Below, in pieces: positions 55,703 to 64,000 of a stretch of DNA of 64,000 nucleotides. The stretch spans positions 1-64,000 of the forward strand of contig JALJCO010008698.1 of assembly GCA_023101725.1 (NCBI GenBank), given 5' to 3'. Positions within the stretch are counted from its first letter, which is position 1. The number at the start of each line of letters is the position of its first letter. The translations under genes and the position numbers were made by a program. The DNA comes from Atherinomorus stipes. Its lineage: Eukaryota; Chordata; Actinopteri; Atheriniformes; Atherinidae. The notes under the pieces were generated by a model that did no database searches, had not been told where the DNA came from, and saw only the letters and a program-made list of their open reading frames with translations.

Positions 55703-57439
55703 CTACTCATCGGATCCTGGATCTGCTCTGCGGTGGTTCTGTCCTGGTTCCGGCGAGACCACCGGCTGAGCCGACGTCTTGATCAGCCACTCGGCCACGT
55801 CGAAACATTCCTCCCATCGATCGTCTTGGATCTTACTCTCAAACTCGCCCGTCAGACGTTCTCTGGCGTGTTTCCTCAGCGTTTCCTCCAGAACCTTCTG
55901 CTCCTGCTCCAGAATCAGCGTGTAAAACAACTGCTGTCGCTCCCACCTGGACGGCCTCCTCCATCCGAGCGTCGACATCAGCGCCGGGATGCAGATGAGT
56001 CCGAAGAGCAGGAAGGAGCCCATGTTCTGGAAAAGAAACGGGAATGTTGAGCTGTGTTTAGAGCAGGAAACAGCCGAAGTACCAGAAAAGAATCAGGAAT
56101 GTTGAGCTTTGTTTCGTGGAGGAAGGAGCCGACATTCCAGGAAAAGAGGAGGGAAAACTGAGCTGTTTCCTGCAGGAGGGAGCCAATGTTTGGAAAAAGA
56201 GGTGGGAACGTCAAGCTAGGTTTTGTGCGGGAAGAAGCTGACGTTACAGGAAAAAAGTGGGAATGTTTAGCTGTGCTTCATGCAGGACGGAGTCAATGTT
56301 CTGGAAAAGAAACGGGAATGTTGAGCTGTGTTTAGAGCAGGAAACAGCCGAAGTACCAGAAAAGAATCAGGAATGTTGAGCTTTGTTTCGTGGAGGAAGG
56401 AGCTGACATTCCAGGAAAAGAAGAGGGAAAACTGAGCTGTGCTTCATGCAGGACGGAGCCGATGTTCTGGAAAAGAAACGGGAATGTTGAGCTGTGTTTT
56501 ATGATGGAAGAAGCTGACGTTCCGGCAATAAAAGCGGGAATGTTGAGCTGTGTTTAGAACTGGAAAGAGCCGAGGTACCAGAAAAGAGTCAGGAATGTTG
56601 AGCTGTGTTTTATGATGGAAGAAGAAGATGTTCCAGAAAAAAAGTGGAAATGTTGAGCTGTGTTTTGTTCAGGAAGGAGCCGATGTTCTGGAAAAGAAGC
56701 TGGAATTTCAAGCTGTCTTACGGTGAAAAGTAGCTGATGTTCTGGAAAAGAGGCGGGACATCGAGCTGGGTTTTGTGCAGGAAGAAGCTGACATTACAGA
56801 AAAAAGCGGGAATGTTGAGCTGTGTTTCATGTTGGAAGGAGCAGATGTTCGGGAAAAGAAGCGGGAATGTTGAGCCGTGTTTCATGTTGGAAGGAGCAGA
56901 TGTTCGGGAAAAGAAGCGGGAATGTTGAGCTGTGTTTCATGTTGGAAGGAGCAGATGTTCGGGAAAAGAAGCGGGAATGTCGAACACGAACTGACCTTGG
57001 ACTTGTTCTTCAGCTCAGCGATGGTGGCTCGCTCCCCGTCCGTCAGCATTCCCGGGGACTTGCAGGCCAGCTGCTGCTGCTCTGCGGAGCGGTCGTGCAT
57101 GCAGCAGACGTACCAGTTCCCACCAATCAGCACGCAGACCACCCACAGCAGCGCGATGAACGCTGCCCTGAAGACGGAGAGGCAGGAAGAAGCCAAGAAG
57201 CTGCAGCCGTGGCGGCGGTCGAAGGACAGCAGGTGTCGGCCGACCCTGTGGAAGGATCTGTCCGTCCACAGCACGAACAGGAAGGTGATGACGACCGGCA
57301 GCGAGACGTGCAGGTTGCAGTCGAACACCTGAGGTTTGCAGGAGCACTGGAAGGCCTGGCCGAGGACCAGGAAGATCACGAACACAGCCAAGTAGGTGGG
57401 GAGGTCTCCGAAGGCCCAGCTGGACACAACATTCTCCAT
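55703..57439 (-). CDS. CALHM-like four-pass membrane channel protein (gene 3), two coding exons
   Basis: Exons are 57439-56996 and 56026-55703, joined in phase 0 across a 969-nt intron (GTCAGT donor; CTTTTCCAG acceptor), giving about 255 residues. I chose ATG 57439 (MENVVSS) because an upstream CTTTCAG acceptor (~57468) implies a 5' UTR intron. Features are TM1 (~15-30), Cys32-x-Cys34 and Cys41, TM2, a short basic loop, TM3 followed by GGNWYVCC, Cys126, a sequon at N145, TM4 at the start of exon 2, and a charged helical tail (RWERQQLFYTLILEQEQ...). There is no coding repeat; the length fits the compact CALHM form. The intron is about tenfold longer than in genes 1 and 2 because of a 55-bp array. 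Codons are more GC-rich than in the other two. Confidence 0.8.
56027..56990 (-). repeat. 55-bp intronic array derived from the gene 3 splice acceptor
   Basis: About 17 degenerate copies of a 55-bp unit fill the gene 3 intron. On the plus strand each unit reads like GGAAGGAGCCGATGTT then CTGGAAAAGAAGCGGGAATG then TTGAGCTGTGTTTCATGCA. The first part equals the opening ~18 nt of exon 2 with at most one change, and the second is the 3' splice site and pyrimidine tract. Four units (at about 56301, 56467, 56688 and 56742) keep the CTTTTCCAG acceptor; others have changed AG. Confidence 0.9.
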
Positions 57440-57721
57440 CTCGGATGTTTGTCTGCCAGCCTGCAGCTGAAAGAACAAGCAGCCCGCAGAAACTTCCTGT
57501 TAGAGCTGCTGAGTCAGCGTTACCATCACAGCTGCAGATGGTAAACACGGAGCTGGTGAGGAGAAGGCTGCATGGACACACTGTTCAGCTTCCTGACCTG
57601 ATGTAACAGGCTGACGTATGCGAGCGTGTGAGCCAGTCGGGATCACATACCACAGCTATGCACACGTGGTCGGCTCGTCAGGCTGCAGGCAGCGCGTCTG
57701 CAGAGTCACAGAGAGCAAGCT
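57440..57721. other. Upstream region of gene 3
   Basis: Contains a candidate 3' splice site for a 5' UTR exon (minus strand, ~57468) and the likely promoter side of gene 3. No TATA box is seen. The 45/46-bp array begins at ~57722. Confidence 0.45.
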
Positions 57722-58940
57722 GCAACTGGCCCAGCAGAGGAAGACTGCAGACAGCAAAACACGAATATAAACCAGCCCTGCAGAGGAAGACTGCAGACAG
57801 CAAAACACGAATATAAACCGGCCCTGCAGAGGAAGACTGCAGACAGCAAAACACGAATATAAACCGGCCCTGCAGAGGAAGACTGCAGACAGGAAAACAC
57901 GGATATAAACCGGCCCTGCAGAGGAAGACTGCAGACAGCAAAACACGAATATAAACCGGCCCTGCAGAGGAAGACTGCAGACAGAAAACACGGATATAAA
58001 CCGGCCCTGCAGAGGAAGACTGCAGACAGCAAACACAAATATAAACCGGCCCTGCAGAGGAAGACTGCAGACAGCAAACACGAATATAAACCGACCCTGC
58101 AGAGGAAGACTGCAGACAGAAAACACGGATATAAACCGGCCCTGCAGAGGAAGACTGCAGACAGAAAACACAAACATAAACCGGCCCTGCAGAGGAAAGC
58201 TGCAGACAGCAAACACGAATATAAACCGGCCCTGCAGAGGAAAGCTGCAGACAACAAACACGAATATAAACCGGCCCTGCAGAGGAAGACTGCAGACAGC
58301 AAAACACGAATATAAACCGGCCCTGCAGAGGAAGACTGCAGACAGCAAACACGGATATAAACCGGCCCTGCAGAGGAAGACTGCAGACAACAAACACGGA
58401 TATAAACCGGCCCTGCAGAGGAAGACTGCAGACAGAAAACACGAATATAAACCGACCCTGCAGAGGAAGACTGCAGACAACAAACACGAATATAAACCGG
58501 CCCTGCAGAGGAAGACTGCTGACAGAAAACACGAATATAAACCGACCCTGCAGAGGAAGACTGCAGACAGCAAAACACGAATATAAACCGACCCTGCAGA
58601 GGAAGACTGCAGACAGCAAACACGAGTATAAACCGACCCTGCAGAGGAAGACTGCAGACAACAAACACGGATATAAACCGGCCCTGCAGAGGAAGACTGC
58701 AGACAGCAAACACGAATATAAACCGACCCTGCAGAGGAAGACTGCAGACAGCAAACACGAATATAAACCGACCCTGCAGAGGAAGACTGCAGACAGAAAA
58801 CACGAATATAAACCGACCCTGCAGAGGAAGACTGCAGACAGAAAACACGAATATAAACCGACCCTGCAGAGGAAGACTGCAGACAACAAACACGGATATA
58901 AACCGGCCCTGCAGAGGAAGACTGCAGACAGCAAAACACA
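57722..58940. repeat. 45/46-bp minisatellite, ~27 copies
   Basis: Unit of CCCTGCAGAGGAAGACTGCA, then GACAGCAAA(A), then CACGAATATAAACCGG. The period alternates between 45 and 46 bp depending on an A3/A4 run. Three minus-strand frames stay open for over 400 codons because of the 45-bp units. This is a repeat artefact, not a protein. It lies directly upstream of gene 3. Confidence 0.95.
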
Positions 58941-59000
58941 CATTTACAGCAGGTATGGAAAGTATTCAGACCCCTTTAAAGTTTTCACTGTTAGGAGAAT

Positions 59001-59133
59001 AAGAACAAAAAAAAGAGAAGAGGAGAAGAAGAAGAAGGAAAAAAGAGAGAAAAGAAAGAGAGAAAAAGAGAGAGAGAAGAAGAAGAAGAAAAGAGAAAGA
59101 AGGAAAAGGAAAGAAAAAGAGAACAAAGAAAAA
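59001..59133. repeat. Polypurine (GA/GAA)n tract
   Basis: About 130 nt of almost pure A/G on the plus strand between the terminal repeat and the transposase start. It has the potential to form triplex DNA. Confidence 0.9.
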
Positions 59134-59284
59134 TTTTTTGAACTCATATGCTGTCCATTTCTTCAGATCCTCCTTGAGATGGTTCTACTCCTTCATTGGA
59201 GTACAGCTGTGTTTAATTAAACTGATTGGACTTGATTAGGAAAGACACACACCTGTCTATATAAGAGCTTCCAGCTCACAGTGC

Positions 59285-60055
59285 ATGTCAGAGCAAATGA
59301 GGATCATGAGGTGGAAGGAACTGTCCAAGGAGCTCAGAGACAGAATTGTGGCGAGACACAGATCTGGACAAGGTTACAAAAGAGTTTCTGCAGCACTAAA
59401 GGTTCCTAAGAGCACGGTGGCCTCCATAGTCCTTACATGGAAGAAGTTTGGGACGGCCAGAACTCTTCCTAGACCCGGCCGTCCAGCCAAACTGAGCAAT
59501 GGTGGGAGAAGAGCCTTGGTGAGAGAGTAAAGAAGAAGCCAAAGATCACTGTGGCTGAGCTCCAGAGATGCAGTAGGGAGATGGAGAAAGTTCCACAAAG
59601 TCAGTATCACTGCAGCCTCCACCAGTCGGGGCTTTATGGCAGAGCGGCCCGATGGAAGCCTCTCCTCAGTGCAGACATATGAAAGCCCACATAGAGTTTG
59701 CCAGAAACACATGAAGGACTCCCAGACTGAGAGAAATAAGATTCTCTGGTCTGATGAGACCAAGACTGAACTTTTTGGAGTTCATTCTAAGCGGTATGTG
59801 TGGAGAAAACCAGACACTGCTCATCACCTGCCCAATACCATCCCAACAGTGAAGCACGGTGGTGGCAGCATCATGGTATGGGGGTGTTTTTCAGCTACAG
59901 GGACAGGACGACTGGTTGCAGTTGAAGGAAAGATGAATGTGGCCAAGTACAGAGATCCTGGAAGAAAAGCTCTTCCAGAGTTCAGGAGCTCAGACTGGGC
60001 CGAAGGTTCACCTTCCAACAAGACAATGACCCTCACACACAGCTGAAATAACAAA
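59285..60055 (+). pseudogene. Tc1-type transposase, decayed
   Basis: The first ORF (59285-59530) has the paired-like helix-turn-helix: LSKELRDRIVARHRSGQGYKR, then VPKSTVASIV, and an RPGRPAKLS GRPR-like motif. The second frame (59636-60046) carries the catalytic region, with SDETK (first Asp) and [12 protein letters not shown], and a shifted C-terminus ending near the NKTMTLTHS segment. Several indels and stops, and the missing end, mean no active enzyme. Confidence 0.9.
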
Positions 60056-60070
60056 GGAGTGGATCAGAAC

Positions 60071-60554
60071 AAGTCATGATGTCATGACGGACGTCAGATG
60101 TCGCTTCTGAGGAAGACTGAAGTGACAGTCGAAACATGTCAAGGTAAACTACAACTCCTTTTAAATCGTTCTCGTCATGAAAAAAGAACTTTGATACTTG
60201 GAAAAACCGAATTATGCTCCTAACTGTTCTTACTGAGCCAGAAGAGCCGGTTCTCTGGAAAAGAACCGAACCTCCCGTCACTATCACGTCTCTGCAGACC
60301 TTCAGTCCTGGACCCGTACTTCCAGGTCCCTGCTGTTGGTACAAGACCAGCACCTACTGGATGATTGTAAAACTGAAACTGCATTTCTGGACCAGCTGGT
60401 CTACTAGACCCAACACAAAGATCCAGTTTTCAGAGACCTCCAGAACCAGACAGAACTCTTTACAAAGTTCTAGAAATGTTCAAAATGAGGCCCAGTTCTT
60501 TCCTGGTTTAGGTCTTACTGAACCAGCAGAAGTTTTTCAGTGCAGGTTGGTGAT
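60071..60554. other. No gene; repeat-like debris
   Basis: Includes TCTGAGGAAGACTGAAGTGACAGTCGAAACATGTC (60105-60139), which resembles an interspersed fish sequence. No ORF supported. Confidence 0.4.
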
Positions 60555-60900
60555 GCCGTGTCCTCCTCATCCCTTCTGACCTGCGGAGTGCCCCAAGGGT
60601 CTGTTTTTGGACCTCTATTTTTTCTTACTATCTTTTGTCCAAGGATTCTCGGGTCCATATTACACGAACATAATGTTCCATTCCATTGCTATGCAGATGA
60701 CTGCCAAGTTTATGTCCCTCTTTCACAGTCGAAGTCCCTTCCTGCATGCCTGGAAGAAGTACTCTGGAATGATCTTCCGCTGAATACTAGGCAAGCAAAC
60801 TCACTTCCTGTTTTTAAAACTTTATTGGAAACTGATCGACTTTTCACTGGTTTTACTGTTTTTATTTTTTATGTTTTCTATATTTTTTTTATGTAATTTG
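60555..60900 (+). pseudogene. L2-like reverse transcriptase fragment
   Basis: The plus strand reads TCGVPQGSVFGPLFF and CYADDCQVYVPL (the YADD site), then jumps by internal deletion to a C-terminal WNDLPLNTRQANSL segment. This is the L2 RT pattern seen complete at 45066-46607. About 60930-61130 follows with TTTATTGTCATTACATG, a 3'-tail-like repeat. Confidence 0.85.
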
Positions 60901-61297
60901 TGTTTTATCTGTCCGTTTCTGTGCAGCATTTTAGTTTAGTTTAGTTTATTGTCATTACATGTATTTCTACATGAACGAAATGAGAACTCAGGCCGACTCC
61001 ATAAAACCACAGTTCCCCTAATCATCTATACAAAAAACATTAGGTAATTTTAACAATAAATTACTCCTAAGTAGTATAAGATTTTAAAAAATTAATTAAA
61101 AAGATAAAATAAAATAAGATTTTGGTCAACTGTGTTGTTTTTAAAGTTCTCTACAAAGAAAGTTGGAAACGTCTGATGTGGTCCTGCTGGAATACGACGG
61201 ACCTCCAGGGAAACAACCTCACCTCAATGAGAGCACATGTCCAGAACTCCAACATCCATCACCGGTACCTTCACAAGTCCCTGATTGGATGAAGTTT

Positions 61298-61456
61298 CTG
61301 CTGGGACCAGGTTTCTGCTGGGACCAGGTTCCTGATGGGACCAGGTTCCTGCAGGGACCAGGTTCCTGCTGGGACCAGGTTCCTGCAGGGACCAGGTTCC
61401 TGCTGGGACCAGGTTCCTGCTGGGACCAGGTTTCTGCAGGGACCAGGTTCCTGATT
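61298..61456. repeat. 17-bp minisatellite, ~9 copies
   Basis: Unit CTGCTGGGACCAGGTTC, with GCAGGG and GATGGG variants. No gene context. Confidence 0.93.
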
Positions 61457-62635
61457 TCCTCCTCTCTGAATCATCAGTCTTTCATCTTCCCTCCTTCTGC
61501 TTTCTGTTCCTGTTGCTTCTCCATCTTCCTCTTTTCTTTTCTTCTTTTATTCCACCGTGACCACAACTCAGACGAAACCACCGTCGTGTAGAAGAAGAAA
61601 TGATGAAATAACAAGATTCGGTTTAAAATCATTTAACATTTAAGCTGCAGATTTCTTCTATCGACACATCAGAAACTCCCAGCTGGGAGGAAAACCGGCG
61701 AGCAGAAGCTGCGATATCGGAGTGAACAGAGATTCCAGGACTGTGAAGTCCAACTTTAAAAATCAGAATGTTTTTTTACAGTTTTAATGAATAATTATTA
61801 TAAATTAAACAGAGTCAAAGAAAACCGGTTTCCTTGGCAACAATCTGCTCGGCTGGTGCTGGACTGGACCCGGCTGGTAGATTTGGAGAGATTTGAAGAC
61901 TCTGTAGATGCATTTGTTTCTTCAGGATAATTTACAGATGCACAAGTGTTAATATAATATTCTGTAAAAAAGAAAGTACAACAATGTACATATAGTATAT
62001 ATACAGAAACACATTATATACATGCATACATGGTAAATCTAGTAATATACAGTATAAAGTAAATAGCAATAAATCTAGACTAGTTTTTTAAAATATGATG
62101 TCATCCGAAGACTGGGATGATGTCATCAGTAGATGGTCCTGGAAAACATAGAAAGGGAAGAGTTAGATTGTAAAACATATTAGCAAAAGGAAAAGTTGGG
62201 ATGGGGGGGTTTGGTGGGGCTATAAAAGTTAAACCAGCCTGAATCTGACAGCAACAAAATGATTTTACAAAGCTGCAAGAAATGGCTGGAAAAGTGTTTT
62301 AAAAGGAAACTTCAGGAGGGACGATTGTTTGCTCATCAGCACGTCGGGAACATGAATGAAACAGAACCGAGTCTCTCACATGGAAACTGGACACCGGTCG
62401 CCTCTGAAAGCTGCTTCTGTGCACAGAAGAAAACACATCAGAATGATGTTTTCGGCCTCATGGGAAGCATTAAAACAGCAGATTAACCCTTAAAACTCCA
62501 CTTTTTGCTGATTTTGGTCAGACTTCATGAGAACAATGTAGAAGCTGAATCCAGTTAATCAATTTAACATCCAGATGTTACATCTATAAATGTGTGAAAG
62601 GACATGAATGATGAGTGTGTTTTTAATTTGGTTCA
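61457..62635. other. No gene seen
   Basis: AT-rich; a 75-codon ORF at 62259-62486 has no recognisable features. Confidence 0.45.
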
Positions 62636-62745
62636 TTGGTCCTGCGACAGACTGGTTACCTGTCCAGGTGAACCCGCCTCTGTCCCGCTGGGACAGACTC
62701 CAGCAACCCTGAACTGGATAAGCGGAACAGAAAATGACACGATAT
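62636..62745 (+). repeat. Dispersed repeat, unexpanded copy
   Basis: GGTCCTGCGACAGACTGG, CCTGTCCAGGTGA and GGGACAGACTCCAGC...CCCTGAACTGGATAAGCGG form a common teleost interspersed sequence. The same parts flank the 15-bp minisatellite at 8447-9290. Confidence 0.8.
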
Positions 62746-62829
62746 TTAATATATAATAGTATGTGTTGGGCTTATTTCTACGACGGAGTACTCGGGACAT
62801 ATTCATTTATTTTATTTAGTTATATATCA

Positions 62830-63815
62830 ATTTTTTTTTTGCCCACTTCAAGAATAAAGTTGTAAATTTAAGAGAATAAAGGCCTAAATTTACAATAATA
62901 AAGTCATGAATAAACAACAATAAAGCAATTTTATGAGAAGAAAGTTGTAAACTTTGAAAATAAAGTCATGAATTTACAAGAATAAAGCAGTTAATTAAGA
63001 AAATGAAGTCAAACTAACAAGAATAAAGTCATAAATTTTGACAAAGTCACAAATTTATAAGATAAAGTCGTAAACTTTGAAAAAAGTTATAAATTTACAA
63101 GAATAGTTGTAATTTTTGAAAATAAAGTCATACACAGTATTTAAGAATAAAGGCGTAAATTTAGAAAATAAAGTCAAATTTACAAGAATAAAATTGTAAA
63201 TTTAAAAAATAAAGTCACAAATTAAGAATAAAGTCGTAAATTTTGAAAAATAAAGTCACAAATTAACAAGAATGAAGTCATAAGTTTAGAAGAAAAAAGT
63301 TGTAAATTTTGAAAATAAAGTCACAAATTTACAAGAAAAAGGTCGTAAATTTTAAAAATAGTGACAAATTTACAAGAATAAAGTTTTAATTATTGAAAAT
63401 AGTCATACACAGTATTTAAGAATAAAGGTGTAAATTTAGAAAATAAAGTCAAATTTACAAGAATAAAATTGTAAATTTAAAAAATAAAGTCACAAATTAA
63501 CAAGAATAAAGGCGTAAATTTAGAAAATAAAGTCAAATTTACAAGAATAAAATTGTAAATTTAAAAAATAAAGTCACAAATTAACAAGAATAAAGTCGTA
63601 AATTTTGAAAATACAGTCACAAATTTACAAGAATAAAATTGTAAATTTAAAAAATAAAGTCACAAATTTACAAGAAAAAAGTTGTAATTTTTGAAAATAA
63701 AGTCATATACAGTATTTAGAAGAATAAAGGCTTAAATTTTGAAGATGAAGTCATAAATATATGCGAATAAAGTCGTAAATTTTGAAAATAAAGTCATAAA
63801 TTTACAAAAGTAAAG
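62830..63815. repeat. AT-rich AATAAAGTC tandem array
   Basis: Degenerate ~22/44-bp units alternate AATAAAGTCATAAATTTACAAG-like and GTAAATTTTGAAAATAAAGTC-like halves for about 1 kb. It holds dozens of AATAAA hexamers in plus orientation. A few inverted relatives are at 13436-13545. Confidence 0.92.
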
Positions 63816-64000
63816 TTGATAGTGTCGTCATCATCATGTCCAGGTGTAAATAGAGGTCTGTTAGTAACATAGTAGTGATGGTGATGTTATGATGAAGATG
63901 GGATAAATAACGCTGTTATCATGGATCATTGTGGATTCACAGATAGAGTCTGAATTTAAACACATTTAGTGGTGGATGATAAACCTGCTGGACGGATAGA

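Larger units (their letters stand above)
58945..60070 (+). mobile_element. Tc1-like transposon, family A, 3'-truncated
   Basis: Starts TACAGCAGGTATGGAAAGTATTCAGACCCC, matching the inverted 3' end at 10854. A purine-only tract (59001-59133) lies in the 5' untranslated part. The transposase region follows and stops at ~60070, where the copy at 10189 continues further. The 3' terminal repeat is absent. Confidence 0.9.

Noticed and set aside
57656..58939. Three overlapping minus-strand ORFs of more than 400 codons
   Set aside because: All frames are open because the repeat unit is 45 bp. The peptides are simple repeats of one 15-residue phrase, with no start context or domain.

Overview
This window is vertebrate, almost certainly teleost fish, genomic DNA. 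The reasons are split multi-exon genes with GT/AG introns, Tc1-like, hAT-like, L1, L2 and jockey-like transposons, a Ty3/Gypsy chromodomain retrotransposon, tRNA-derived SINEs, and many minisatellites. It is repeat-dominated. I can support only three protein-coding host genes plus one relic. All four lie on the minus strand and belong to one family of four-pass membrane proteins resembling the calcium homeostasis modulator (CALHM) channels.

Layout. 1-4.2 kb: a 10-bp CpG-rich array abutting a ~71-copy 53-bp satellite. 5.2-6.4 kb: CALHM-like gene 1, with a Gln-rich coding minisatellite in its TM2-TM3 loop. 7.1-12.6 kb: a foldback element, two SINEs, a 15-bp minisatellite grown inside a dispersed repeat, a Tc1 fragment and a GT-rich block. 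14.3-16.1 kb: CALHM-like gene 2, with a 30-bp coding minisatellite forming about half of the protein. 16.8-17.4 kb: a hAT-type element with perfect 8-bp target duplications. 20.0-20.5 kb: Tc1 fragment. 21.3-27.4 kb: a full-length L1 with a 10-bp target duplication. 30.4-34.6 kb: two copies of a GC-rich repeat. 34.6-38.9 kb: a decayed Ty3/Gypsy element with a 3' LTR. 39.4-41.7 kb: a poly(A)-tailed GC-rich retroposon with an internal 37-bp VNTR, inserted into a 49-bp tandem array. 43.3-47.4 kb: a jockey-like LINE split by a nested L2. 47.4-53.1 kb: Tc1-derived elements, a second (inverted) retroposon copy and a CALHM-like relic exon. 55.7-57.4 kb: CALHM-like gene 3, whose intron is filled by a 55-bp tandem repeat built from its own 3' splice site. 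57.7-58.9 kb: a 45/46-bp array. 58.9-64 kb: a decayed Tc1 transposon, a LINE fragment and an AT-rich array full of AATAAA.

The three genes share one architecture: a short cytosolic N-terminus, TM1, a Cys-x-Cys extracellular loop, TM2, a cytosolic loop, TM3 followed by G-[DN]-W-Y-[VL]-C, a phase-0 intron just before TM4, and a cytosolic tail. They look like tandem duplicates. Each carries a different minisatellite at a functionally sensitive place: loop, tail, or intron and splice site. That pattern, and the VNTR-bearing retroposon family, are the most notable features here. Gene identity rests on sequence patterns read by eye; no database search was possible.
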